Part shown: positions 55,334-64,000 of the stretch, one piece after another | How positions within the stretch are numbered: the stretch's first letter is position 1 | Layout of the letters: each line of letters starts with the position of its first letter | Assembly: GCF_014844075.1 (NCBI RefSeq) | Contig: NZ_CP062165.1 | Location: forward strand, 4,650,001 to 4,714,000 | Reading direction: 5' to 3' | Length of the DNA stretch: 64,000 nt | From: Paenibacillus sp. JNUCC-31 | GTDB lineage: Bacteria > Bacillota > Bacilli > Paenibacillales > Paenibacillaceae | Program-made: the position numbers and the translations under genes | The notes under the pieces: generated by a model | The model's input: the letters and a program-made list of their open reading frames with translations, nothing else | Database searches by the model: none | Told to the model about the DNA's origin: nothing

Positions 55334-55422
55334 AAGAACCGAAAGGATTTATCGGATCGAACGGATTGAAAGATTAAAAGGATCGAAAGATTTAAAGGAT
55401 TGAAAGATTTCAAAGGAGCGCC
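55334..55422 (+). repeat. Degenerate purine-rich short tandem repeats
   Basis: Four to five imperfect copies of a 16-20 base unit around GGATTGAAAGATT (with GGATCGAAAGATT and GGATCGAACGGATT variants) directly after the cellulase stop. Function unknown; may have arisen by slippage. Confidence 0.5.
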
Positions 55423-55606
55423 AAATAATGGCCGAAATGATCGATCAGTGATCAAGGTGAGTAAGATTACGTCATGTAATTTAAGGCAGATAAGTTTACT
55501 TGATGTAATGGAGACCATAAGGGCGTTTGCATGAGATGATCATGAAGAAGGGGCCTATCGAGGTCATGATAATGAAGTAAGGCCTTTTCCAGCCCATCAC
55601 ATGAAG

Positions 55607-55660
55607 CAGGGGCGTTTCCAAGTCATGTCTATGACTTGGAAACGTCCCTGTTCTCATTTT
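55607..55660 (+). terminator. Terminator downstream of the cellulase gene
   Basis: Arms CAGGGGCGTTTCCAAGTCAT/ATGACTTGGAAACGTCCCTG with one mismatch, a four-base loop, followed by TTCTCATTTT. It lies ~275 bases after the stop. Confidence 0.8.
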
Positions 55661-55921
55661 AACGAATGGAGCGCATCTTATTTAGTGGAATTGAGCAGGT
55701 GCGGCGGTTTAACGAATCGTAGACAAGTTATAACCATGTTTTCAATCCATGTTCGCTAAGTTCTACCGAGATAACGTTACTGGAGTTCGTTAAATTTTCC
55801 ATTGCCCACTTATCTTCAGAATAAGGTGTAATCGGTTCGTAAGAGCGTCTAACTTGAACATATTATGCGTGAACATTCATTCATCCGGGGATCAGGGAGG
55901 GAAATAACGAATCAGTTGTAA

Positions 55922-56119
55922 CCGGAACGGCTGCTCCGCATAACCGTAAGCACAAATTTCCCCATCGAGCCTTCCAGAACAACACTGAATATTGATCGTT
56001 TTGGACGGATATTTGCCTATGTCGCAGCAGGCAGGATGACTATAATAATACCCGATGGGCAGGATGAAGCTGCTCAGATGGAGAGGGAATGGAAGGGGGA
56101 CGGAGTCGAAGAAGTCTGA
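55922..56119 (+). pseudogene. Possible coding remnant
   Basis: 65 codons open between stops without a clear start: LNIDRFGRIFAYVAAGRMTI and IIPDGQDEAAQMEREWKGDG then a stop. Composition looks coding. Family not recognised; could be a chance frame. Confidence 0.2.
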
Positions 56120-56154
56120 TAGGTCTGTTCACATGGATTATTCTTTTGAACATT

Positions 56155-56168
56155 TGTAAGCGCATTCA
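56155..56168. promoter_or_regulatory. Candidate cre box upstream of PL11 gene
   Basis: TGTAAGCGCATTCA matches cre TGWAANCGNTNWCA at 13 of 14 positions, 105 bases before the lyase start. Suggests catabolite repression. Confidence 0.6.
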
Positions 56169-56272
56169 GTTAAATTTGAAAAATATGAACGTCAGTATGA
56201 ATTGACAGAGGTCGCAGCGATTCAAACGCATCTATAAGCATCACCATTCTGTCTCAAGGAGAGTGAAGGTGG

Positions 56273-58690
56273 ATGAAATTCCAAACAACAGCGCCGATAC
56301 ATAAGAGATCGGTTTCAGGTATGCACTCCAATCGGAGGAAGGTGCGTATGCCACTTGCAGCCAAGGTGCTTTCGTCGGCACTAAGCGTGGCCCTGCTCGT
56401 TGCGGGAACCGCAGGTACGAGCGGAGCAGCGGCTTCCAATGGAAACAATGGGGCGGAGGCCAGCCTGCAGTCACATAAGGGGGGCGGACCTTTGAAGGAC
56501 ATTCAGTTGGAGTATCTCGATCGAGGTCTGGTCGCGGCCTCTACATCCGAGGGTGTTTTTCTCAGTTGGAGATTGCTTGGTGATGAGGCTACAGGGTATA
56601 GCGATAAAGGTCTGACAGGTACGGATTTCAACGTGTATCGGGATGGCAAGAAGATTGCTACGGTCACCGATAGCACCAACTATGTTGATGCGGCAGGCCA
56701 ATCGTCATCGCGTTATGAAGTGGCAGCGGTAACCAAGAAGGGCAAGGAGAGCAAACGCAGTGCATCTGTCCAACCTTGGGCGAATGGCTACGTCGATATC
56801 CCTTTGCAAAAACCGGCCGATGGTGTGACGCCAGTGGGAGAAGCCTTCACATATTCTGCGAATGACATGAGTGTGGGCGATGTGGACGGGGACGGTCAGT
56901 ATGAGTTTTTTGTAAAATGGGACCCTTCCAACTCCAAGGATGTCTCGCAAAAAGGCTACACCGGTAAAACGTACGTGGATTGTTACACGCTGGACGGACA
57001 ATTGTTATACCGGATCGATCTCGGGGTTAACATCCGTTCGGGTGCTCATTATACACAGATGCTCGTTTATGATTTTGACGGGGATGGCAAGGCTGAGATG
57101 ATGTTCAAGACCGCTCCGGGTACTAAGATAATTCAATATAACAAAAAAGGGAAAGTGACGTCCGAGAAATACATCACCCTTCCGAAGCAGGATCGCAAGG
57201 CAGGATACTCCAACGAAGATGATTACCGTCTAAGTGCAGATGGCTACTATGATCATGTCGTAGATATGTTCAAGAACTGGCATAAACATGAAGAGGTCGT
57301 GAAGGGCAACTGGCCTGCTACGCTGGAAGAAGCTTTTGGAATGGAGAAAAAGTATACCTATCCATTATCTCAGCAGGACGCCGAAAGTCTGGCCGATTAC
57401 TTCATCGATGTGTATGCACCGAGCCGCAGTGACAAGAATGAGCTGCGCAAGTTCGAAGGCTTTATCGTGGATGGGCCTGAGTATGTAACGGTGTTCGAAG
57501 GAGAGTCAGGCAAAGAGCTGGAGACGATTCCTTATGAGCCGGGACGGCAGGATGATGGGCTGATGTGGGGCGATTACGCGATGGCTCGCATCGAACCGGG
57601 CAACCGGGTAGACCGTTTCCTGGCAGGCGTGGCCTATCTGGACGGGAAGCAACCGTCTGCGATCTTTGCACGCGGCTACTACACACGTTCCACCATGGTC
57701 GCCTACAACTGGGATGGCAAAAAGCTCAAGCGTGAATGGAAAGTGGACAGTGGCTGGACACCGATGAAGAACCCGTTCAATGACGGTCCGCATGGAGTGG
57801 ATGGTACAGATCCGGAGTATGGTTCCATCACAACGCAAGGCGCGCACTATTTTAGTGTCGCTGATGTCGATGGAGACGGTAAACAGGAGATTGTATACGG
57901 CTCGGCCACGATTGATCATGATGGCATTGTGCTGTACAGCTCCACGGACCTGATGCCTGCACAGAGTGCTGCACCGGGAACGATCGCTCGTCTGGGGCAT
58001 GGTGACGCACTTCATGTAGCCGATATTGATCCGGAACGTCCGGGACTGGAGATCTTCATGGTGCATGAGGGCGGCCCTTGGGCTCCATACGGATATTCCC
58101 TGCGGGATGCGAAGACCGGGAAAGTGATCTATGGTGGGTACACGGGCAAAGATACCGGACGCGGCATGATTGGTGATGTGGATCCGACCCGCCGAGGGTT
58201 GGAGACATGGGCTGTGGGATTGTGGACAGCCAGCGGTGAGAAGATAAGCGATAAAGCCCCTGGTACTAATATGAACATTCGCTGGGCGGCCGATATGACA
58301 ACTCAGATCGTGGACGGGGCCATCGATGTCACACCTACGATCAAGGATTGGAATCGGGGTACGCTGTTAACCGCAACCGGAACGTTGACCAACAATTATA
58401 CCAAAGGAACGCCATCACTCGTAGCGGATATCTTTGGGGATTGGCGGGAAGAGATGCTGGTGAGAACCGAGGACAGCTTGGCAATCCGCATCTATCTGAG
58501 CACCGAGAAGACCGACCGCAAACTGTACACGCTGATGCATGACGCGATGTATCGTGTCGGCATTGCCGGACAGAACAGTGGATACAATCAACCGTCCTAC
58601 CCATCCTTCTATATGGCCTCGGATATCGATTGGTCGAAGGTTACACTGCCCAAGTTCCACACGCCCAAGTCGGGTAAGGGTGGGAAGTAA
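56273..58690 (+). CDS. Secreted rhamnogalacturonan lyase (PL11)
   Basis: 805 residues; ATG 56273 preceded by AAGGAGAGTGAAGGTGG. A long signal peptide (positively charged N-terminus, hydrophobic VLSSALSVALLVAGTAG) precedes the mature start. Residues ~75-165 form a small beta-sheet domain (GVFLSWRLLGDEATG). The eight-bladed propeller follows with repeated calcium-binding D-x-D-G-D motifs: SVGDVDGDGQYEF, VYDFDGDGKAEM, VADVDGDGKQEI, and GVDGTDPEYGSITTQGAHYF. It matches B. subtilis YesW/YesX. It cleaves the rhamnogalacturonan I backbone of pectin by beta-elimination. No binding module is attached. Confidence 0.94.
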   Translation: MKFQTTAPIHKRSVSGMHSNRRKVRMPLAAKVLSSALSVALLVAGTAGTSGAAASNGNNGAEASLQSHKGGGPLKDIQLEYLDRGLVAASTSEGVFLSWRLLGDEATGYSDKGLTGTDFNVYRDGKKIATVTDSTNYVDAAGQSSSRYEVAAVTKKGKESKRSASVQPWANGYVDIPLQKPADGVTPVGEAFTYSANDMSVGDVDGDGQYEFFVKWDPSNSKDVSQKGYTGKTYVDCYTLDGQLLYRIDLGVNIRSGAHYTQMLVYDFDGDGKAEMMFKTAPGTKIIQYNKKGKVTSEKYITLPKQDRKAGYSNEDDYRLSADGYYDHVVDMFKNWHKHEEVVKGNWPATLEEAFGMEKKYTYPLSQQDAESLADYFIDVYAPSRSDKNELRKFEGFIVDGPEYVTVFEGESGKELETIPYEPGRQDDGLMWGDYAMARIEPGNRVDRFLAGVAYLDGKQPSAIFARGYYTRSTMVAYNWDGKKLKREWKVDSGWTPMKNPFNDGPHGVDGTDPEYGSITTQGAHYFSVADVDGDGKQEIVYGSATIDHDGIVLYSSTDLMPAQSAAPGTIARLGHGDALHVADIDPERPGLEIFMVHEGGPWAPYGYSLRDAKTGKVIYGGYTGKDTGRGMIGDVDPTRRGLETWAVGLWTASGEKISDKAPGTNMNIRWAADMTTQIVDGAIDVTPTIKDWNRGTLLTATGTLTNNYTKGTPSLVADIFGDWREEMLVRTEDSLAIRIYLSTEKTDRKLYTLMHDAMYRVGIAGQNSGYNQPSYPSFYMASDIDWSKVTLPKFHTPKSGKGGK

Positions 58691-58897
58691 GAAGTAATAG
58701 GTGATAGGTGATAAGTGAGAAGAGGCCCAAAACACAGATTATCTGAAGGTTGGGCTTGAGAACGCATACCAGCATGGTGATTCATCGTGCTCTGGGGGAT
58801 GCCATCTGGAAACGTAAATTCAAAAGCGTAATTCCGAGGGCGTAATTCCAAAAGTACTATTTTGTTATAGAAGTTGTTTACTATTGTAATACAGCGA

Positions 58898-58956
58898 AGC
58901 TCTGGAGTAACCTCGGGTGCGTTTAGGCGTATGGAGGATTACTCGGAGCTTTTTTT
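58898..58956 (+). terminator. Terminator between PL11 gene and histidine phosphatase gene
   Basis: Arms AGCTC-GAGTAA-CCTC / AGG-ATTACTC-GGAGCT with minor mismatches, then six T. The 207 bases between the lyase stop and this hairpin hold only short GTGATAGGTGATAAGTGA repeats. Confidence 0.75.
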
Positions 58957-58985
58957 AGGTGGCTAAACCGAAACAGACAGCATCA

Positions 58986-59588
58986 TCATTTCAAATGTGC
59001 TACGGATGCAAAATCTTGAATGGTGTACTTCCCGTTTTCATGAATCAATGTGGTGATAGAGCATTCGGGAATCAGTTGACTTTGCATGGCTATAAAATCA
59101 GGATGCCAGACGTTAAGCTCATGCACTGGAAATGTGTTTACCAGAAAATCCGTAATTAACCCGCCATGAGTAACGATAACAATATGACTATCCGGTGGCT
59201 CTGTGTTCGCCAGTTCGGTTAGGAAAGAGGCTAAACGTTCCCCTGACTGTTTGGATGAATCACCCACGGGTGGAAGGTAGTGTGGATCAATTGTGCATCG
59301 GTCCCACATGGCAATAAATTCTTCAAATGTTTGTTCAGGCAGGTCCCCCCAGTTGGCGCGTTCGCGAAGACGCTGGTCTTCAGTCACAATAGCTTTAGTC
59401 TTCAAAGCAAAATACTCTGCGGTTTCCTTTGCCCTTCGAAGTGGACTTGAAACGATCTTGGTGATAGGCGCATTAGCCAAATGAAGTGCTGTTGACTCAG
59501 CTTGTGCTATTCCTTCGGATGTGATGGGAACATCACCGATTCGCTTTTCTTTGATCCCATGCCTCACTAGGAAAAATGTAGTTCTCAT
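58986..59588 (-). CDS. Histidine phosphatase family protein
   Basis: 200 residues. The phosphoglycerate-mutase-like fold starts TTFFLVRHGIKEKR (phosphohistidine RHG) and has SSPLRRAKETAEYF and HIVIVTHGGLITDFL, with the second catalytic His. Cytoplasmic phosphatase, substrate unknown. Transcribed alone; GAGGG lies just before ATG 59588. Confidence 0.9.
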   Translation of the reverse strand: MRTTFFLVRHGIKEKRIGDVPITSEGIAQAESTALHLANAPITKIVSSPLRRAKETAEYFALKTKAIVTEDQRLRERANWGDLPEQTFEEFIAMWDRCTIDPHYLPPVGDSSKQSGERLASFLTELANTEPPDSHIVIVTHGGLITDFLVNTFPVHELNVWHPDFIAMQSQLIPECSITTLIHENGKYTIQDFASVAHLK

Positions 59589-59767
59589 GCCCTCAAAACC
59601 TCCTGCTTATAGATTGGATAAATACCCAATTTATTAGTTATAAATCTAATTATATGATTATCTAATTTAATATAGCAATGATATTTTTTTGAACGGGTGA
59701 AATACATCGCCAAGACTTGTTACAATGGAGAAAAGTGAGGATCGTTGCAGCAACGGAGGTGCAGGCA

Positions 59768-60778
59768 TTGGAAGCAAAACATTGGACAGGCAGTCTGTTT
59801 CAGGAGAAACTGCGCACAGATGACTATGGACCGCGTTTCTACGCGTATTATTACAAGCAATGGGCTAACTACCAAATGTCCTATCACGACCATGATTCCA
59901 CTGAGATCATGTACATTATTTCGGGAATGTGCCGGGTCGACGTACAGATGCCGGATGGGAGCTCGGAACAGGCTGTATTGAAAAAAGGGCAGTTCATTCT
60001 GCTGGACGCCGGGGTCCCACACCGACTGCTGGTACAGGATGGTGTCCCGTGCCGCATGCTGAATGTGGAGTTTGGAGTTGCCAGGTCGGAGCCAGGGCAG
60101 CCTTCCATTCGCCAACTCGCGCTGGAGGAGGAAGAAGTCCATGCATTTCTCACTCAAGCCTCGCCTTATCTGGTACTGCCTGACCCGGAAGAGGTGTACC
60201 ACATTATGAAAAGCCTGGTGTTGGAGCTGGATCAACGAGGTCTGATGGAGCAGGGAAGATCTTCTAAACCCATGCGGATTATTCCGCCGGAGGAACGCTC
60301 GCATCATCGTGAATCCCGTGATCTGAAGTCTCCTGAGCAAGGTACGCTGGTACGCACGTTGTTTATCCAACTGCTGGTTCGGGTCGCCCGACTTCGCGGG
60401 GAAATCAACCGAAGTGCACTGGATCAGACAGAGCTGTATGTGAAAAGGACGATTGAATTCATGCATCACAATATGGATCGCCATATTCAGATGAAGGATA
60501 TCGCGGCAGCAGTGAATCTGCATCCGGGCTATTTGCACCGTATTTTTCGCCAGCACACGAAGCGCACGCCTACCGATTATCTGACGATGCTTCGAATGGA
60601 GAAGGCCAAGATGCTGCTGCAACAGACGGATATCCTCATCTCCGAAATTTCCGATTATGTGGGCGTAGGGAGCAGGCAATATTTTCATATGTTATTCAAG
60701 AAATATACAGGACACACTCCGGTTGAATTCCGTTCCTCGATAGAGCGACATGTCAGTCATTATCCCTCGGATGAATAG
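59768..60778 (+). CDS. AraC family transcriptional regulator
   Basis: 336 residues. TTG 59768 is chosen for the GGAGGT seven bases upstream; the frame to 59717 lacks a site. The cupin domain has YHDHDSTEIMYIISGMCRVD and GQFILLDAGVPHRL; the C-terminal HTH pair has IQMKDIAAAVNLHPGYLHRIF and ISDYVGVGSRQYFHMLFKKY. It lies upstream of the GH4 glycosidase gene in the same direction, whose promoter region carries paired repeats suited to an AraC protein. Confidence 0.93.
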   Translation: MEAKHWTGSLFQEKLRTDDYGPRFYAYYYKQWANYQMSYHDHDSTEIMYIISGMCRVDVQMPDGSSEQAVLKKGQFILLDAGVPHRLLVQDGVPCRMLNVEFGVARSEPGQPSIRQLALEEEEVHAFLTQASPYLVLPDPEEVYHIMKSLVLELDQRGLMEQGRSSKPMRIIPPEERSHHRESRDLKSPEQGTLVRTLFIQLLVRVARLRGEINRSALDQTELYVKRTIEFMHHNMDRHIQMKDIAAAVNLHPGYLHRIFRQHTKRTPTDYLTMLRMEKAKMLLQQTDILISEISDYVGVGSRQYFHMLFKKYTGHTPVEFRSSIERHVSHYPSDE

Positions 60779-60850
60779 GGGCGGATAGATCGTCTGATTT
60801 GTTCCGAGTAGGAGAGTGCCAATAAGCTGGGACACAGAAGTTAGGATTTT

Positions 60851-60897
60851 TGACAACCTTTACGTGAACAGGTCATGATTTTGATAACGCTTACGTG
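60851..60897. promoter_or_regulatory. Paired direct repeats upstream of GH4 gene
   Basis: TGACAACCTTTACGTG (60851-60866) and TGATAACGCTTACGTG (60882-60897) match at 13 of 16 positions and are 31 bases apart (three helical turns). The second also resembles a cre box. A TACAAT -10 candidate follows at 60908-60913. Likely activator sites, plausibly for the AraC protein just upstream. Confidence 0.55.
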
Positions 60898-61007
60898 TTC
60901 TCCGTTGATACAATGACTTCATCAGGAAATGGTAATTCCAAGTCCAATATTACTGAATGAAATCATTAACCGAAACCAATCATTTCGGATTACGGGGGGA
61001 ACTGTGC

Positions 61008-62513
61008 ATGTCGTTTAAAGTGGCATTTATCGGGGCAGGCAGTATCGGATTTACAAGGGGGCTGCTGCGGGATTTGCTCTCAGTACCGGAGTTTAGGGAT
61101 ATTGAAATTGCGTTCTGCGATATCAATCAGCATAATCTGGACATGGTTACCGAGCTGTGTCAGCGGGATATCCGCGAGAATGGACTGAATATTCAGATTC
61201 AGCCGACAACGGACCGGAGAGAAGCGCTTAAGGATGCGAAGTATGTACTGTGTACAATTCGTGTAGGCGGGTTGGAAGCTTTTGCAACCGATGTGGACAT
61301 TCCGCTCAAGTATGGGGTGGATCAATGTGTCGGCGATACATTGTGTGCTGGTGGGATTATGTATGGACAGCGCGGGATTGCCGAGATGCTGGACATCTGT
61401 AAGGATATTCGTGAGCAAAGTGCACCGGATGTTCTGCTCCTCAATTATTCCAATCCGATGGCCATGCTGACGTGGGCCTGCAACAAGTACGGCGGCGTGC
61501 GCACGATCGGACTATGTCATGGGGTACAGCACGGACATCACCAGATTGCGGAAGCGTTTGGGCTGAAAATGAATGAAGTGGATATTGTATGTGCCGGCAT
61601 TAATCATCAGACCTGGTACATCAAGGCATCCCATGAAGGCAAAGATCTTACGGGTGATTTGCTCGAAGCCTTCGAGAAACATCCGGAATATAGCCGTACC
61701 GAGAAAGTGCGGATTGATATGCTGCGCCGATTTGGTTACTACAGTACGGAATCGAATGGTCACCTTAGCGAATACGTACCTTGGTACCGCAAACGTCCTG
61801 AAGAGATCAAGGATTGGATCGATCTGGACAGCTGGATTAATGGCGAGACAGGCGGGTACTTGCGTGTATGTACAGAAGGAAGAAATTGGTTTGAGACCGA
61901 CTTCCCGAACTGGATGAAAGATGAGCCGAAGCAATTTGCCCAGGAAAAACGGGGCGGGGAACATGGTTCCTACATTATAGAAGGGTTGGAGACGGGACGT
62001 GTATACCGCGGACACTTCAATACCGTCAATAACGGTGTAATCTCCAATCTGCCGGATGATGCAATCATTGAAGCACCAGGATATGTGGACCGCAACGGCA
62101 TTTCGATGCCGCTTGTAGGCGATTTGCCGCTCGGTCCGGCTGCCGTGTGTAACGTAAGCATTTCTGTACAACGGCTTGCGGTTGAAGCTGCTGTACATGG
62201 TGATGACAAACTATTGCGTCAGGCATTCATGATGGACCCACTTGTGGGTGCAGTATGTAATCCAAAAGAGATCTGGCAAATGGTCGATGAAATGCTGGTC
62301 GCCCAAGCTCAGTGGTTGCCGCAATATGGGGATGCCATTGCCGCGGCAGAAGCAAGACTCGCTGCGGGCAACCTGATTCCTACGAAGGATTACGAAGGTG
62401 CTGCACGTCTCAAAGTGAAAACCGTTGAGGAGATGCAGCAGGATCGTGATGCCGCCAACAAAAATGCGGGTGAATCGGATAAAGGGAAAGATCGCGAGAA
62501 AGTGCAGCAATAG
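61008..62513 (+). CDS. GH4 family glycosidase (alpha-galactosidase-like, MelA group)
   Basis: 501 residues from ATG 61008 with GGGGGGAA upstream. The NAD-binding fold starts KVAFIGAGSIGFTRGLLRDL. The metal site motifs LLNYSNPMAML, GLCHGVQHGHHQIA (Cys and His ligands) and CAGINHQTWYI match MelA/AglA alpha-galactosidases more than the 6-phospho-glucosidases, and VGDTLCAGGIMYGQRG is typical. These enzymes need NAD and Mn2+ and cleave by transient oxidation at C3. It should act on imported alpha-galactosides or alpha-glucuronides; the specificity is not certain. A charged, low-complexity tail of ~30 residues ends the protein. Confidence 0.92.
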   Translation: MSFKVAFIGAGSIGFTRGLLRDLLSVPEFRDIEIAFCDINQHNLDMVTELCQRDIRENGLNIQIQPTTDRREALKDAKYVLCTIRVGGLEAFATDVDIPLKYGVDQCVGDTLCAGGIMYGQRGIAEMLDICKDIREQSAPDVLLLNYSNPMAMLTWACNKYGGVRTIGLCHGVQHGHHQIAEAFGLKMNEVDIVCAGINHQTWYIKASHEGKDLTGDLLEAFEKHPEYSRTEKVRIDMLRRFGYYSTESNGHLSEYVPWYRKRPEEIKDWIDLDSWINGETGGYLRVCTEGRNWFETDFPNWMKDEPKQFAQEKRGGEHGSYIIEGLETGRVYRGHFNTVNNGVISNLPDDAIIEAPGYVDRNGISMPLVGDLPLGPAAVCNVSISVQRLAVEAAVHGDDKLLRQAFMMDPLVGAVCNPKEIWQMVDEMLVAQAQWLPQYGDAIAAAEARLAAGNLIPTKDYEGAARLKVKTVEEMQQDRDAANKNAGESDKGKDREKVQQ

Positions 62514-62598
62514 ATAGAGGCAGGATGTACAACAACGAAATAGGAATAAGAATATGATCGCAAGAAATAACCAAATGAATATGAATATAAACAGTAAA

Positions 62599-62640
62599 CA
62601 GGGCCCTCTCATTATTGAGGGCCCTTATTTGTTTCTATTT
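62599..62640 (+). terminator. Terminator after GH4 gene
   Basis: Arms GGGCCCTC/GAGGGCCC with an eight-base loop followed by a T-rich tract (TTATTTGTTTC...TTTTTT). The converging lipoprotein gene ends just beside it. Confidence 0.85.
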
Positions 62641-63195
62641 TTTCTCCACAACACGAACCGCAAAAGCAAAAGAAGTACTTCCCAAGCTGACCTGTGAATC
62701 TTGACTTGAAGTCCAACGGACAGATGCTCCGTAATAATGTGTTCCTGGTTCCTTAGGAAGTTGGAAGGTCCCATCCGTGGAAGCGATAGGCTCGACTTGC
62801 TCCTCTATATATTCAAACAGATCCCATTCATCAGGCGGAATATCAGTGCCCATATGTATGGATACTTCTTCGCCAACAAGGACAGGCACAAATGTATGCC
62901 CTTTTAGCAAGTCCATACCTCCCACATAATCAGCGCAGGTGCCACTCCAACAATAACTGCCCTGTACAGCTGGAATAGAGATGCCGCTTTCGCTCTGGAT
63001 AGTTGGCGTAGGCAGTTCCTGGGGTAAGTTGGAATCCGGTTCCTGAGCTTTGTCCTGTTGAGATCCCATATCTGCTTCCTTTGGATTGGTCGTTGGGGGT
63101 GAGCCGGATTCGTTTGTACCGTTACTTGGAGCAGGACTACAGCCGGATAATATCAGCAAAGTTGTAAGGAACACGACTGAAGACAATGTTCTCAT
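62635..63195 (-). CDS. Lipoprotein, unknown function
   Basis: 186 residues from ATG 63195: signal peptide TLSSVVFLTTLLILSGC with lipobox LSGC, a Pro/Ser/Gln-rich linker of about 55 residues, then a ~110-residue beta-rich domain (YCWSGTCADYVGGMDLLKGH, later QLPKEPGTHYYGASVRW). I do not recognise the family. The frame is open back to 63441, but that part overlaps an unrelated plus-strand remnant. The strong GGAGGTGG site is 23 bases from ATG 63195, too far, so the true start is unclear. Confidence 0.65.
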   Translation of the reverse strand: MRTLSSVVFLTTLLILSGCSPAPSNGTNESGSPPTTNPKEADMGSQQDKAQEPDSNLPQELPTPTIQSESGISIPAVQGSYCWSGTCADYVGGMDLLKGHTFVPVLVGEEVSIHMGTDIPPDEWDLFEYIEEQVEPIASTDGTFQLPKEPGTHYYGASVRWTSSQDSQVSLGSTSFAFAVRVVEKK

Positions 63196-63230
63196 TGTTT
63201 TGATGAATTTTATTTTATCCACCTCCCTAA

Positions 63231-63392
63231 TATCTTCCAGACGAAAAGCAAGAGAAGAATGTTGCTCAGCAGTGGGCTGGAACGGAACTGAAGAAGTTTC
63301 AGGAGACGGGGAAATGGGATTCGCTTGTGCATGAGAAGCTGGTGGAACCGGCGCAAGTGAAAGAAGCTTTTTCACAAATTGTTGACAATTAA
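63231..63392 (+). pseudogene. 3' gene fragment
   Basis: 54 codons open from a stop at 63228, without a start: KNVAQQWAGTELKKFQETGK and KWDSLVHEKLVEPAQVKEAF, ending at TAA 63390. Looks like the genuine C-terminus of a lost protein; family not identified. Confidence 0.35.
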
Positions 63393-63524
63393 GTGGATTC
63401 AAATAGATGGAAAAGGACAAGAGGCTCGACTCTTCTTTCATGCTATGTTATTATAAGACTCTGATAACGTGGTAACGAACTAAAGCGTTTGGGTTTTGGT
63501 TATAGACATGGAGGGGTTAGAGAG

Positions 63525-64000
63525 ATGAGAAAACAAGCGATATTTCTATTACTGATCAGCATATGCATGATTGTTGTTGCGGGTTGTTCCAGCTCGGGAA
63601 GCAAGGATGAACATGCCATTATTGTGGGAATAGATGATAAGTTTGCTCCAATGGGCTTCCGGGATGACAAGAATGAAATTGTTGGTTTTGATATTGATTA
63701 TGCCAGAGCGGCAGCGGAGAAAATGGGGAAAAAGATTACGTTTCAGCCCATTGACTGGTCTTCCAAAGAATCGGAGCTGAACAGCGGCCGCATCGACCTG
63801 ATCTGGAACGGTTACACAATTACGGATGAGCGGAAAGATAAAGTGCTGTTCACGAAGCCGTATCTGGAGAACAGTCAGGTTGCAGTCACACTCGCGGACT
63901 CACCGATCACGAAACTGGATGAACTGGATGGCAAAAATGTAGGGTTGCAGGCTCTGTCCTCTGCGGCTGATGCACTTGCCGCAAGTCCTCTGAACGATAA
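63525..64000 (+). CDS. Amino-acid-type ABC transporter binding lipoprotein (3' end outside window)
   Basis: 158 residues seen, frame open to the window end. ATG 63525 with GGAGGGG upstream. Signal peptide with lipobox VVAGC, then the SBP_bac_3 pattern: AIIVGIDDKFAPMGFRD, IVGFDIDYARAAAEKMG, FQPIDWSSKESELNSGRIDL and TDERKDKVLFTKPYLENSQV. It binds a polar amino acid or related solute; permease and ATPase genes would be expected to follow. Confidence 0.92.
   Translation, partial: MRKQAIFLLLISICMIVVAGCSSSGSKDEHAIIVGIDDKFAPMGFRDDKNEIVGFDIDYARAAAEKMGKKITFQPIDWSSKESELNSGRIDLIWNGYTITDERKDKVLFTKPYLENSQVAVTLADSPITKLDELDGKNVGLQALSSAADALAASPLND

Larger units (their letters stand above)
55334..56272. other. 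Long intergenic region between cellulase and rhamnogalacturonan lyase genes
   Basis: 939 bases. It begins with degenerate short repeats (about 55330-55420, GGATYGAAAGATT-type units), contains a strong terminator hairpin at 55607-55650, a short coding-like remnant at 55922-56119 and a cre-like box at 56155. No complete gene is seen. Confidence 0.6.

Noticed and set aside
59720..60688. 322-codon minus-strand frame
   Set aside because: Antisense shadow of the AraC regulator, His/Gln-rich without domains.

Overview
The window looks like chromosomal DNA of a Paenibacillus-type, spore-forming, plant-polysaccharide-degrading Firmicute. The grounds are a Ger(x)A/B/C spore germination operon, strong AGGAGG-type ribosome binding sites with frequent TTG/GTG starts, CcpA-like cre boxes, and a mix of secreted glycanases (GH127, GH6 with Fn3 and CBM3, PL11, GH4) with many carbohydrate ABC transporters and LacI/AraC regulators. 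No rRNA, tRNA or CRISPR array was recognised. The species call is inference from gene content.

Layout. 1-3.4 kb: the C-terminus of a secreted LamG/discoidin-type protein, then a cytoplasmic GH127 beta-L-arabinofuranosidase. 3.5-7.5 kb: a germination receptor operon (A-B-C, minus strand). 7.8-11.5 kb: a heterodimeric ABC exporter with one degenerate ATP site. 11.7-19.9 kb: a sugar-utilisation regulon of a secreted DUF4832-type protein, divergent from an operon of Gfo/Idh/MocA oxidoreductase, two MalF/MalG-type permeases and a binding protein, with a LacI regulator. Five copies of an 11-bp palindrome (TTTGCSGCAAA) mark its likely operators. 20-24.4 kb: a mosaic accessory stretch with arr (rifamycin ADP-ribosyltransferase), decayed gene remnants, a YjdI/YjdJ pair, an APH-like kinase and a truncated RsgA preceded by a leader-peptide/attenuator region. 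24.5-28.2 kb: AraC regulator, CBM9-like protein, sugar isomerase and a second Gfo/Idh/MocA enzyme.

28.7-34.9 kb is the most interesting locus. A 52-residue, six-cysteine peptide gene lies upstream of a radical SAM/SPASM enzyme, an ABC exporter, a second ABC ATPase and two membrane proteins. Five of the six cysteines have Asp at +4, the Cys-X3-Asp pattern of freyrasin-type ranthipeptides (thioether RiPPs). A terminator between the precursor and enzyme genes fits the expected excess of precursor transcript.

35-40.7 kb: a UshA-like metallophosphatase (minus strand) beside a PhnD-PhnC-PhnE-PhnE phosphonate/phosphate importer. 40.7-41.8 kb: IS3-type remnants flanking a small lipoprotein gene. 41.8-45.3 kb: a large secreted multidomain protein and an ECF-like sigma factor. 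45.5-52.2 kb: response regulator, histidine kinase and a membrane-anchored protein translationally coupled, followed by a MacB-type ABC ATPase/permease/adaptor operon. 52.4-58.7 kb: GH6 cellulase, with a strong promoter, STAB-SD-like 5' end and cre-like site, then a PL11 rhamnogalacturonan lyase. 59-64 kb: histidine phosphatase, AraC regulator, GH4 glycosidase with paired upstream repeats, a lipoprotein, and the start of an amino-acid-type ABC binding protein cut by the window end.
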